Part shown: in pieces, positions 8,110 to 15,153 of the stretch
How the letters are laid out: each line of letters begins with the position of its first letter
Numbering within the stretch: the stretch's first letter is position 1
Assembly (NCBI GenBank): GCA_035455265.1
Contig: DATIFK010000065.1
Location: 1-19,952, forward strand
Direction: 5' to 3'
DNA from: MGOM01 sp035455265
GTDB lineage: Bacteria; Chloroflexota; Anaerolineae; Anaerolineales; E44-bin32
Length of the DNA: 19,952 nt
Position numbers and translations under genes: made by a program
The notes under the pieces: model-generated
Told to the model about the DNA's origin: nothing
What the model saw: only the letters and a program-made list of their open reading frames with translations
Database searches by the model: none

Positions 8110-8331
8110 ATGCCCGCTCATCTGCGCCTTCGAAACAAGGACTACGAAGTCCCAGCCGGGATGACGATACGCGACGCCCTGCGACGCGTCGGCGTCGAAC
8201 CCGAAAGCGTCCTGCCGACGCGCGAGGGCGAGCTCATCACCGATGACGAGCAGCTGCGCGAAGGCGAACTCATCAAGCTGGTGGCCGTGATCTCCGGCGG
8301 TGCGCAAGGCCTCGCCAGGGCCGGCCTATGA
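8110..8331 (+). CDS. Ubiquitin-like sulfur carrier (ThiS/MoaD/TtuB-like) with C-terminal tail after Gly-Gly
   Basis: The protein has 73 residues. A beta-grasp pattern typical of ThiS/MoaD/TtuB is visible: strand-rich N-terminus, VPAGMTIRDALRRVGV helix, and a C-terminal GELIKLVAVISGG. The Gly-Gly at 63-64 would be adenylated and thiocarboxylated, but nine further residues (AQGLARAGL) follow before the stop, so the tail must be removed for classical activity. Its stop overlaps the start of ttuA (ATGA at 8328-8331), which points to a TtuB role: carrying sulfur to TtuA for tRNA 2-thiolation. Thiamine or molybdopterin carriers are alternatives, but no thiamine or molybdopterin gene is near. The activating E1-like enzyme is not in the window. 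Confidence 0.85.
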   Translation: MPAHLRLRNKDYEVPAGMTIRDALRRVGVEPESVLPTREGELITDDEQLREGELIKLVAVISGGAQGLARAGL

Positions 8332-9275
8332 AGTGCCGCAAGTGCGGTCAGCGCGCGTCCATCAACATGCGCCAACACAAGTTGGCGCTATGCCGCGACC
8401 ACTATGTGGAATGGATCCCCGAACAGACCCAACGCTTCATCGAGAAGTACTCGATGTTCACGCCGGCCGACCGCATCCTGGTGGCCGTGTCCGGCGGGAA
8501 AGACTCCCTGGGCTTGTGGGATGTGCTGACTCGCCTGGGCTACGCCGCCGATGGCCTCTACATCGGACTCGGCATCGATGAGGGCACGGGCTATTCCGCC
8601 GACTCGGAACGCCGCTGCCGGGAATTCGCCGAGGCGCGCGGACTTCGCCTGACCGTCGTCGACGTCGCCGAGGTCGAGGGCGCGCCCATCCCGCTGGCCG
8701 CCTCGCTGACGACGCGCGGCCGCGGCAAGCCGTGCTCCGTTTGCGGCCTCACCAAACGGCACATCATGAACCAGGCGGCACGCCAGGGGGGCTACGACGT
8801 CCTGGCGACCGGCCACAATCTGGATGACGAAGCCGCCGTTCTTTTCGGCAACACCCTCTCCTGGTCGGTCGGCTATCTGGCGCGCCAGGGGCCGGTACTG
8901 CCAGCGACCTCCGACGGCCTGGTGCGCAAGGCGAAACCCTTCTGCCGCCTGTACGAACGGGAGACCGCCGCCTACGCGCTGCTGCGAGGCATCGACTACA
9001 TCTACGAGGAATGCCCCCACGCTGTCGGCGCGACCTCGATCTACTACAAGGAGCTCCTCAACCGGCTGGAGGCCGATCGCCCCGGGGCCAAGTTGTCCTT
9101 CTACCTGGCGTTTCTGGAGGCCAAGCGCGATGGGCTCTTCGCCGCGCAAGGCGAGGCCTCGCGCGACGCCATGCATACCTGCCCGCGTTGCGGGCAGCCG
9201 ACGACGGCCCCCGAGCTGTGCACGTTCTGCCGAACCTGGGACCAGATCCGCTCGCGCCTGCCGACCCCTGCCTGA
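8328..9275 (+). CDS. ttuA: TtuA-type tRNA 2-thiolation enzyme
   Basis: The protein has 315 residues and belongs to the TtcA/TtuA/Ncs6 ATP-pyrophosphatase group. An N-terminal zinc finger (C3, C6, C22, H25) is followed by the PP-loop SGGKDS at 55-60, then the iron-sulfur/catalytic cysteines C136 and C139 (KPCSVCG) and C229 (EECPHAVG), with GHNLDDEA at 162-169. A second zinc finger lies at C285, C288, C298 and C301. This arrangement of two zinc fingers around a PP-loop with three cysteines matches TtuA, which thiolates ribothymidine-54 in thermophile tRNAs, using TtuB. The adjacent ubiquitin-like gene supports that reading; wobble-uridine thiolation as in Ncs6/CTU1 is the alternative. queF starts 8 bp downstream. 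Confidence 0.92.
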   Translation: MKCRKCGQRASINMRQHKLALCRDHYVEWIPEQTQRFIEKYSMFTPADRILVAVSGGKDSLGLWDVLTRLGYAADGLYIGLGIDEGTGYSADSERRCREFAEARGLRLTVVDVAEVEGAPIPLAASLTTRGRGKPCSVCGLTKRHIMNQAARQGGYDVLATGHNLDDEAAVLFGNTLSWSVGYLARQGPVLPATSDGLVRKAKPFCRLYERETAAYALLRGIDYIYEECPHAVGATSIYYKELLNRLEADRPGAKLSFYLAFLEAKRDGLFAAQGEASRDAMHTCPRCGQPTTAPELCTFCRTWDQIRSRLPTPA

Positions 9276-9283
9276 GGCCTCCC

Positions 9284-9691
9284 ATGACCGATCCCGCCGA
9301 CCTCGAAGGCCTAACCCTGCTAGGGGCGCGCGCCCAACCTTCCAAGCGTCTCGAAACCTTTCCCAACCACAATCCCCAGCGTGACTACGTCGTCCAGCTC
9401 GAGAGTGACGAGTTCACGTGCGTTTGCCCGGCCACCGGGCAGCCCGATTTCGCCACCATCACCGTCGACTACGTGCCCGATCAACGCATTCTGGAGTCGA
9501 AGTCGTTCAAGCTCTACCTGTGGTCCTATCGTAACGAGGGCGTCTTCCATGAGCACGTCACCAACGTCATCCTCGACGATCTGGTGGCGGCGCTCCAGCC
9601 ACGCTGGTGCCGTGTGCGCGGCGCCTTCCGCGTCCGCGGCGGGATCCGGATCACGGTCGAAGCCGAGCACGGGCGGCGGCCGGCGCCCTAG
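9284..9691 (+). CDS. queF: preQ0 reductase (7-cyano-7-deazaguanine reductase)
   Basis: The protein has 135 residues, the short unimodular (YkvM-type) form. It reduces the nitrile of preQ0 to the aminomethyl group of preQ1 with NADPH in queuosine synthesis. The nucleophile is Cys48 in VCPATGQPDF and the proton donor Asp55. The QueF signature ESKSFKLYLWSYRNEG is at 71-86 and GVFHEH carries the substrate-contacting glutamate. Length and motifs are intact. It lies between ttuA (8-bp gap) and yhhQ (3-bp gap), clearly in one operon. No queC, queD, queE or tgt gene is in the window, so preQ0 either comes from genes elsewhere or is imported by the next gene's product. Confidence 0.96.
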   Translation: MTDPADLEGLTLLGARAQPSKRLETFPNHNPQRDYVVQLESDEFTCVCPATGQPDFATITVDYVPDQRILESKSFKLYLWSYRNEGVFHEHVTNVILDDLVAALQPRWCRVRGAFRVRGGIRITVEAEHGRRPAP

Positions 9692-9694
9692 CGA

Positions 9695-10381
9695 ATGCGC
9701 GGCTACCCCGCCGTTCTGGCGGTCTTCGTCACGTCGCTGATCGTCTCCAACCTGATCGCGGTCAAGATCATCGCCATCGGCCCTCTGACGCTGCCGGCGG
9801 CGGTCGTTCTTTTCCCGGTGGCTTACATCTGCGGGGATGTCCTGACGGAGGTCTACGGGTACCGCGGCGCGCGGCGTGCGATATGGATTGGCTTCGGCTG
9901 CAACCTTCTCGCCGTTCTGGCGGTCACACTGGCAGGCCGCCTGCCGGCATCTCCCATTTGGACGGCCGGGCCTTACCGCACCCCCGGCGAAGCGCAGGCG
10001 GCGTACGACGCCATGTTCGGCTTCAGCCCTCGCCTGCTGGCGGCCTCGCTGGCGGCCTATCTCGCCGGAGAATTCCTCAACGCCTTCGTCCTGGCTCGCC
10101 TTAAGGTCGCCACCGAAGGGCGCTGGCTCTGGCTGCGAACGATCGGATCCACCATCGTCGGTCAGGCGGCCGACTCAGCCGTCTTCATCACCCTGGCCTT
10201 CACCGGGATCCTGCCGACGGGTGCGCTGGCGGCGGCGATCGCTTCGCAATGGGTCTTCAAGACGGCCTACGAGGCCGCCGCCACGCCGCTGACCTACTTC
10301 GTCGTCAATCGCCTCAAGCGCCTCGAGGGGGCCGACCCCTACGACCGCGACTTGCGGCTGCGGCTCTTCCCGGCCCGCTAG
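9695..10381 (+). CDS. yhhQ: Queuosine-precursor transporter (YhhQ/VUT family)
   Basis: The protein has 228 residues with about six hydrophobic segments. Family features are the early VTSLIVSNLIAVKII, then FPVAYICGDVLTEVYGYRGARRAIWIGF, and later GSTIVGQAADSAVFITLAF and WVFKTAYEAAATPLTYFVV. YhhQ proteins import preQ0 and/or preQ1 across the cytoplasmic membrane. The ATG is only 3 bp after the queF stop, with no clear ribosome-binding site of its own, so it probably depends on queF translation. Directly following a preQ0 reductase, the likely cargo is preQ0, although preQ1 cannot be excluded. It converges with glnA, with 30 bp between stops and no clear terminator. Confidence 0.94.
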   Translation: MRGYPAVLAVFVTSLIVSNLIAVKIIAIGPLTLPAAVVLFPVAYICGDVLTEVYGYRGARRAIWIGFGCNLLAVLAVTLAGRLPASPIWTAGPYRTPGEAQAAYDAMFGFSPRLLAASLAAYLAGEFLNAFVLARLKVATEGRWLWLRTIGSTIVGQAADSAVFITLAFTGILPTGALAAAIASQWVFKTAYEAAATPLTYFVVNRLKRLEGADPYDRDLRLRLFPAR

Positions 10382-10411
10382 TCGCCCCTGCGCGACCCAC
10401 GCCTCGTTTCC

Positions 10412-11743
10412 TCACGCCACTTCGAGGTACGTCTCGATCTCCCAGTCCGTGACCCGCGTGCGGAAGGTATCCCACTCGCTCGTCTTCGCCCGGACGAAAG
10501 CCTCGTAGGCCGTCTCGCCCAAGGCTTGGCGTAGAACGGAATCGCCCGCCAGCGCCTCCAGGGCTTCGGGAAGCGAGCCCGGCAGTTGCTGGACTCCACG
10601 CGCCATCAGTTCCTCCGGCTCGAGCTCGTACAGGTTGACCTGGTCCAGAGGTTCGGGGGCGCGCAGGCCGCGCTCGATTCCATCCAGCCCGGCCGCCAGC
10701 ATGACGGTGAAGGCCAGGTATGGGTTGCACGACGGATCGGGGAAACGCAGCTCGGCGCGAGTCGAGCCCTCGTGGCCGGGGCTATGCCGAGGGATCCGAA
10801 TCAAGGCGGAGCGGTTGATCTGGGCCCAGCAGACGTACACCGGCGCCTCGTATCCCGGCACGATGCGCTTGTACGAGTTGACCGTCGGTGCCACCACGGC
10901 AGCCATGGCGCGGGCATGCTCGAGCTGGCCGGCGATGAAGCCGTAGGCGGCGCTCGAAAGGTGCCGCGCGTCGCCGCCGTCGAAGAAGACGTTCCCGCCC
11001 TGCTCATCGTAAATCGATTGGTGCGTGTGCATGCCCGATCCGTTGATCCCGAAGATCGGCTTCGGCATGAACGTCGCCACCAACCCGTGGTGCGCCGCCA
11101 GGGCTTTGACGGTCGACTTGAGCGTCACCACATTGTCGGCGGTGCGCAGCGCGTCGGTGAAGCGGAAGTCGATCTCGTGCTGTCCGAGGGCCACCTCGTG
11201 ATGCCCCATCTCGACCTCGAGACCCATCGAGATGAGCGCCAGCATGAGTTCCGCCCGAACGCGTTGAGCCTCGTCGCTGGCGGAGAAGTCGAAGTATCCG
11301 CCAACGTCGTGAGGCACCGGGCGGATTCCTTCGGACCCGTTACGCCGCAGCAGGAAGAATTCCGGTTCCGGGCCGACGTTGAACTGCCATCGCCTTTCCT
11401 CCAGACGCCGCAGCATGCGCTGAAGGACGCCGCGAGGATCACCCCCGAAGGGCTTGCCTTCAGCGTCGTAGATGTCGCAGAAGAGGCGAGCGCGTCGCCG
11501 TTCGGGTTGGCTCCAGGGGAGCACCGCGTAGGTGCCGGGATCCGGCACCAAACGCATGTCGCTCTCCTGGATGCGCGCGAATCCTTCGACCGATGAGCCG
11601 TCGAACCAGACGCCATCATCGAGGGCCGACGGCAAACGCCCGATGGGGATATCGGCGCTCTTCACAGCGCCCGTGACGTCGGTGAATTGTAGGCAGACGA
11701 ACTGGACGTTGTCTTCTTGGGCGCGTTTCATAAGGTCATGCAT
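10412..11743 (-). CDS. glnA: Glutamine synthetase type I (alpha subgroup)
   Basis: The protein has 443 residues and makes glutamine from glutamate, ammonia and ATP as a dodecamer. Signatures: FDGSSVEGFARIQESDM (47-63), GPEPEFFLL, NGSGMHTHQS, NSYKRIVPGYEAPVY, NRSALIRIP and RAELRFPDPSCNPYLA. Arg57 aligns with the arginine that mediates feedback inhibition in Bacillus GSI-alpha. The length, lack of the GSI-beta insertion, and a Bacillus-like C-terminus (EWDTFRTRVTDWE) support GSI-alpha. In the region of the GSI-beta adenylylation site the sequence reads NLYELEPEE, so a tyrosine is present, but the rest is GSI-alpha-like. The ATG at 11743 is chosen because GGAGG lies 10 nt upstream; an in-frame ATG at 11770 has no such site. 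A long structured leader region precedes it. Confidence 0.95.
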   Translation of the reverse strand: MHDLMKRAQEDNVQFVCLQFTDVTGAVKSADIPIGRLPSALDDGVWFDGSSVEGFARIQESDMRLVPDPGTYAVLPWSQPERRRARLFCDIYDAEGKPFGGDPRGVLQRMLRRLEERRWQFNVGPEPEFFLLRRNGSEGIRPVPHDVGGYFDFSASDEAQRVRAELMLALISMGLEVEMGHHEVALGQHEIDFRFTDALRTADNVVTLKSTVKALAAHHGLVATFMPKPIFGINGSGMHTHQSIYDEQGGNVFFDGGDARHLSSAAYGFIAGQLEHARAMAAVVAPTVNSYKRIVPGYEAPVYVCWAQINRSALIRIPRHSPGHEGSTRAELRFPDPSCNPYLAFTVMLAAGLDGIERGLRAPEPLDQVNLYELEPEELMARGVQQLPGSLPEALEALAGDSVLRQALGETAYEAFVRAKTSEWDTFRTRVTDWEIETYLEVA

Positions 11744-11877
11744 CGGTGCGATCCTCCACTGTGAGAACATGCGGCGGCTTGCTCATCGTCAGTCATCCGT
11801 CACAGTCTGCTCTCCTCGAGACCCCTCAACGTAGGAAAGCGGTGGGTCCACCGGGACTGACCACGAACCTGTGACCA

Positions 11878-12012
11878 CTATCCGCAATAATGCGCCGCCC
11901 GGGCCTCCTCCGGCATCAGGGCCGCATGCACAACGAATCGGCTCGGATGGTCCGACGAATCAGGAGCCGGCTCGGTCGCGATGTGATAGCGGTGGTATCC
12001 CTCCGTCGTCAT
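11878..12012 (-). CDS. Possible 44-aa small protein upstream of glnA
   Basis: An ATG at 12012 opens 44 codons that end at TAG 11878. The predicted peptide starts MTTEGYHRYHIATEPAPD and ends EEARAAHYCG; it is rich in histidine, alanine and charged residues and has no membrane segment. Third positions are mostly G or C, like the real genes here. A weak GTGAGG precedes the ATG by a few bases. It lies between a terminator-like hairpin and glnA on the same strand, so it could be a small protein or a leader ORF of glnA. I recognise no family, and a chance ORF is quite possible. Confidence 0.3.
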   Translation of the reverse strand: MTTEGYHRYHIATEPAPDSSDHPSRFVVHAALMPEEARAAHYCG

Positions 12013-12029
12013 CGCCTCACCCACCAGTT

Positions 12030-12338
12030 AACGAAACAGGCACGCCGGGCGTGCCTGCATGTCTGCATCGAGGTTCGCCCCTTCGTGAGGTGTCTGCTCG
12101 CATCGGCGGGCAGGCCACGACTTCGGCGATTGCCCCGCCCGTCGCCGAGCGGTCTTGGACCGAAGTCCTTCTCGAAGGGAGAGAGAGCCTGTGGCGGGCT
12201 CCGGAGGCTTCCGCTGATCGTTCGATTTTCCCCCGGCATTCACCGGGGTTAGCCCCGCCTCGCGGCGGGGAACCTCCGCCTCGTGATCTCAGCCTTCGCT
12301 GAGACCCATACGCTGTTCTCCCGACTATTCAGTTGTCG
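12030..12338 (-). ncRNA. Structured RNA or leader upstream of glnA (family unknown)
   Basis: Transcription from the strong promoter at 12345-12373 should begin near 12338 and run leftward through a chain of perfect hairpins. In order: TCTCAGC/GCTGAGA with a 4-nt loop (12304-12287); CCCCGCC/GGCGGGG with a GCGA tetraloop (12270-12253); CCCCGG/CCGGGG (12248-12231); GGAC-TTCG-GTCC (12168-12157); CGGCGA/TCGCCG (12147-12124), with an alternative CGGGCGGG/CCTGCCCG pairing; and finally AGGCACG/CGTGCCT followed by GTTTCGTT (12056-12030), which looks like a terminator. No credible ORF covers this part. I checked by eye for RNase P, tmRNA, SRP RNA, T-box and common riboswitch cores and could not match any. 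It may be a stand-alone RNA or an attenuated glnA leader. Confidence 0.6.
12038..12056 (-). terminator. Terminator-like hairpin between the RNA and glnA
   Basis: A perfect 7-bp stem, AGGCACG/CGTGCCT with a 5-nt loop, is followed on the minus strand by GTTTCGTT. The T-run is imperfect, so it may be a weak terminator or an attenuator. On the plus strand no T-run follows. Confidence 0.5.
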
Positions 12339-12344
12339 CCCGGG

Positions 12345-12373
12345 ATTGTATCAGACCGTTTCTGTCGGGTCAA
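12345..12373 (-). promoter_or_regulatory. Strong promoter reading toward glnA
   Basis: Read on the minus strand: TTGACC (12373-12368), a 17-nt spacer, then TACAAT (12350-12345) preceded by TGA, an extended -10. Both boxes have five of six consensus bases with ideal spacing, among the best promoters in the window, yet it lies about 600 bp from the glnA start. Confidence 0.8.
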
Positions 12374-12418
12374 GCTGTGAGGTCCCGCCGGCCTACCGGC
12401 TCCCTTCGCGAATGAGAG

Positions 12419-12424
12419 TACAAT
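12419..12424 (+). promoter_or_regulatory. Candidate -10 of the iron permease gene
   Basis: TACAAT at 12419-12424 lies 58 nt before the TTG start. No good -35 is seen at 16-18 nt. The box is flanked by TCGCG/CGCGA elements (12406-12411 and 12424-12428) that could be an operator; no Fur- or IdeR-type box is recognisable. Confidence 0.45.
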
Positions 12425-12482
12425 CGCGGAGTAACTGGACCGTCGCGGTCGATATTGCTGCACGGCGCGTCCGGAGGGACTC

Positions 12483-13307
12483 TTGCTGCCTGCCTATCTC
12501 CTTGCCCTGAGAGAGGGGCTCGAAGCCGCCCTGGTCATCGGGCTCACATTTGGGGTTCTAAACCGAATGCGCCGCGCCGACCTGCGCCGCCAAGTCTGGC
12601 TCGGCGCAGGCATGGCAGCCGTGATGAGCGCGGGAGCGGCGGTGTCGCTGCAGGCCATCGGGGTCAGACTCGAAGGCCGGTTCGAACAGGTCTTCGAAGG
12701 TCTGACGATGCTGACGGCCGCCGGGCTTCTCACCTGGATGATCCTGTGGATGAGGTCGCAGGCCCGGCGCCTTCAGGAAGGCCTCGAAGACGAGGTCCGC
12801 CGCGCCGCTCAGGCCGGCACGGCGCGTGCGGTCTTCACCCTGGCGATGCTGGCCGTCCTACGCGAGGGGGTCGAGCTGGCCCTCTTCCTGACGGCCACGA
12901 CGTACCAGACGAACGCCGCGGCGACCTGGACGGGGGGCCTTCTGGGGTTGGCCACGGCACTGGCGCTCGGCTGGATCGTCTACGGGACTTCGGTCCGGCT
13001 CGATATGCGGGCCTTCTTCCAGGCCACGGGCCTTCTGCTGCTCCTCTTTGCCGCCGGCCTCGTCGCACACAGCGTCCATGAATTCAACGAACTGGGCTGG
13101 ATCCCGCCGATCCTCGATCCTATCTGGAACCTGTCCGGAATCCTGCAAGAGGATTCAGTCGTCGGCAGCCTGCTGAAATCCCTCTTCGGCTACAACGCGA
13201 ACCCGTCCCTAACCGAGGCATTGGCCTATGTAGTGTACCTGGCGACGCTGGTTTTCACCTGGCGAGGCACCCGCCCGCCCGCGCCAGTCCTCCAAGCGCA
13301 CACGTAG
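12483..13307 (+). CDS. efeU: FTR1/EfeU-family iron permease
   Basis: The protein has 274 residues with about seven hydrophobic segments. The two iron-coordinating R-E-x-x-E motifs of FTR1/EfeU are intact: REGLE at 10-14 and REGVE at 127-131. FEGLTMLTAAGLLTWMILWM (71-90) is also characteristic. It should move iron across the cytoplasmic membrane. The TTG at 12483 is chosen because GGAGGG is 5-10 nt upstream and the family normally starts a few residues before REGLE; no in-frame ATG precedes it. No EfeO or EfeB partner is present, so it stands alone. It is convergent with the ModE-like gene, with a single base between stops. Confidence 0.92.
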   Translation: MLPAYLLALREGLEAALVIGLTFGVLNRMRRADLRRQVWLGAGMAAVMSAGAAVSLQAIGVRLEGRFEQVFEGLTMLTAAGLLTWMILWMRSQARRLQEGLEDEVRRAAQAGTARAVFTLAMLAVLREGVELALFLTATTYQTNAAATWTGGLLGLATALALGWIVYGTSVRLDMRAFFQATGLLLLLFAAGLVAHSVHEFNELGWIPPILDPIWNLSGILQEDSVVGSLLKSLFGYNANPSLTEALAYVVYLATLVFTWRGTRPPAPVLQAHT

Positions 13308-13308
13308 C

Positions 13309-13644
13309 TCAGCCGTCGCCGAACGCTTTGCGATAGCGCGCCTCGATCTCATCCTGAAGACCGTTCTCGAAGCGTTCAAACCTGGCCATCAGGTCGCGCG
13401 CTGCCGGCGTCAGGTGAGCTCCACCGCCGTGAGCTCCGCCGACTTCCGTGTCCACTAGAGCTCGCCCGTAGTTCGTCTCCATCTCCTTAAGCTTCTCCCA
13501 GGCCCGCCGGTAGGGGACCTTGAGCTCTTCAGCGGCGGCGGAAATCGACCCGGATCGCTCGATTGCCGTCAAGAGCCGGGCGCGCCAAGGGCTCAGGACG
13601 ATGCCGGACTTGGCTTCCAGCCAGATGTTGAAGCGAGCAATCAT
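13309..13644 (-). CDS. ModE-like winged-helix DNA-binding protein
   Basis: The protein has 111 residues and matches only the N-terminal DNA-binding domain of ModE/LysR-type regulators: LSPWRARLLTAIERSGSISAAAEELKVPYRRAWEKLKEMET forms the helix-turn-helix, and GGAHGGGAHLTP is the ModE wing signature. The C-terminal molybdate-binding domains of E. coli ModE are absent, as in many stand-alone homologues. The ATG at 13644 overlaps the tilS stop (ATGA) and has AAGGAG 8 nt upstream, so both coupling and independent initiation are possible. No molybdate transport or molybdopterin gene is in the window, so its regulon cannot be read from context. Confidence 0.85.
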   Translation of the reverse strand: MIARFNIWLEAKSGIVLSPWRARLLTAIERSGSISAAAEELKVPYRRAWEKLKEMETNYGRALVDTEVGGAHGGGAHLTPAARDLMARFERFENGLQDEIEARYRKAFGDG

Positions 13645-15086
13645 CGTCTCCGCTCCTTGTCCGGCCGAACCAGGCGCAACACGAGAACCTTGCGAGTCGT
13701 CCGGCCCACGGGGGCGCGCGCGGCGCGCCGCAAACCAGCGATCCATAGGATGCCGGCTTCGTCGCTGACGACGGGCCAGTGCGCCCGCGCCCCGCGAGGG
13801 ATGTGCCGGTTGATCATCAGATCGGACACCTTCCCCTCCTCTCTTGCGCTCAGCAGGACTCGAGCGCCAGCGAACGGAGGATGGACGGTGAGTTCCCCTT
13901 CGACACGGCCGGCGTCGAACCAGACTTCGGCCGTGCCCTGCCTTTCGGCCCGAGTCCCCGTCTTCCGACGCATCCGCCCCACCATAGACCAGCCCTCCTC
14001 AAGCTCCAGGCGAAACGGTAGACGGAGCCGTCGCACCTGGATGCTCGTCAGCTGCGGATGGTCGGGGTATGAAACCGGCGCGCCGGTCTGTCGGATGAGG
14101 ACTTCGTCCCCCTCGTCGACCAACTCGCGCCCGCCGGGCATTGCCAGCCGCTTCCCGGTCTGGGCTCCACCCATCCAGCGCAACGCCCGGCGCACGGCCT
14201 CATATCCGAAGTCGCGTGCCTCGGGCCGGGCCAGGTGAGCTGCCTGGCGCAGCAATTCCGCCTGGATTGCCTGTGGTTGCATCAGGAACGGTTCCCGAAG
14301 GATCGCCCAAACGCCCGGCGACCGCGCGACGATCGTCTTCGGGATTTGCAGTCGAACTTGGTTCTCCAGGTGGGCCACATCGACCTGCATGACCTCGCCC
14401 AGGCGGAGGAGCGCCTCGCGAATGCGAGGGTTGTATCTTTCCAGCTCGGGAAGCAGGCGATGCCGGAGGCGGTTTCGAAAGAACGCCGAGGTCTCATTGG
14501 TCGGGTCCCGACGCGGGCGAATGCCAAGCTGTCGGCAGTACTCCTCGGTTGCCGCGCGGTCGAGGGTCAGGAGCGGCCGCACGAGTGTGAGGCCAACGCC
14601 TTGCGGGCCGCCAAGCACGTCGTCCATCGGAGTAGCCGGGAGCATACCGCGCAACCCGTGGGGCCCGGCGCCGCGCAGGAAGTGCATCAGGATCGTCTCG
14701 ACCTGGTCGTCGGCCGTGTGACCGACGGCCACAAACGCCGCGCGGCGCTCGCTTGCGACTCGCGCCAGGAAACCATAGCGCAGCACCCGCGCTCCTTCCT
14801 CCAAGGTGAAACCGCGCATCGGCAAGTCGCTCTTGGAAAGTCGCTCGACGACGGAGGCAATTCCGAGGCTGGAGGCCAGTCGAAGGACGAACTCGGCATC
14901 CCGCCAGCTCCCGCGCCGCAGCGAGTGATCCAGGTGCGCGGCCACGACGCGGTAGCCGAGCGAGTGCAGGCTGTGAAGCAGGCAAACGCTGTCTGGACCG
15001 CCGGAGACCCCCACCACGACGCGCGCGCCAGGCGGCAGGAGACGGCGGTCCTCGATGAAGGCCGCGAGGCTCTCGTGAACTGCCAT
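13641..15086 (-). CDS. tilS: tRNA(Ile)-lysidine synthase
   Basis: The protein has 481 residues. It converts the wobble cytidine of tRNA-Ile (CAU) to lysidine with ATP and lysine, an essential step for reading AUA. The PP-loop SGGPDS is at 28-33, followed by HLDHSLR and GHTADDQVETILMHFLRGAG, the TilS catalytic region. RRDPTNETSAFFRNRLRHRLLPELERYNP is the tRNA-recognition segment. The C-terminal TilS domain ends with the basic stretch KVLVLRLVRPDKERRR. The ATG at 15086 was chosen because homology starts at once and a TATAAT lies 10 nt upstream; upstream in-frame ATGs lie beyond that promoter. It is divergent from mreB and coupled to the ModE-like gene. Confidence 0.96.
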   Translation of the reverse strand: MAVHESLAAFIEDRRLLPPGARVVVGVSGGPDSVCLLHSLHSLGYRVVAAHLDHSLRRGSWRDAEFVLRLASSLGIASVVERLSKSDLPMRGFTLEEGARVLRYGFLARVASERRAAFVAVGHTADDQVETILMHFLRGAGPHGLRGMLPATPMDDVLGGPQGVGLTLVRPLLTLDRAATEEYCRQLGIRPRRDPTNETSAFFRNRLRHRLLPELERYNPRIREALLRLGEVMQVDVAHLENQVRLQIPKTIVARSPGVWAILREPFLMQPQAIQAELLRQAAHLARPEARDFGYEAVRRALRWMGGAQTGKRLAMPGGRELVDEGDEVLIRQTGAPVSYPDHPQLTSIQVRRLRLPFRLELEEGWSMVGRMRRKTGTRAERQGTAEVWFDAGRVEGELTVHPPFAGARVLLSAREEGKVSDLMINRHIPRGARAHWPVVSDEAGILWIAGLRRAARAPVGRTTRKVLVLRLVRPDKERRR

Positions 15087-15096
15087 GCGGCTCCGG

Positions 15097-15105
15097 ATTA
15101 TAGCA
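15097..15105 (-). promoter_or_regulatory. tilS promoter (extended -10)
   Basis: TGCTATAAT on the minus strand, a perfect -10 with TGn extension and no good -35. The expected start near 15090 leaves only about 4 nt before the ATG, so the transcript is probably leaderless; the GGAG seen at 15095-15092 may not be transcribed. Confidence 0.7.
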
Positions 15106-15153
15106 TGCGCGCTCGACATAACGCGCAGGGCTAGGGGAACCACGGAGTCCGCA

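Noticed and set aside
12060..12100. T-box-like string GAAGGGGCGAACCTCG before the terminator-like stem
   Set aside because: The central UGGN that pairs with the tRNA acceptor end is missing, and no Stem I specifier structure with its AGUA/GAA elements is visible; glnA is also not a usual T-box target.
12277..12300. GGCTGAGA next to CAGCGAAGG, resembling parts of a TPP riboswitch
   Set aside because: The two parts are in the wrong order and form one simple hairpin; the ACCTGATCTGGATAATGCC core is absent.
11871..12302. Open frames of 120-143 codons on the plus strand across the glnA leader
   Set aside because: They are arginine/proline-rich, overlap the hairpin chain, lack ribosome-binding sites and have no recognisable motif.
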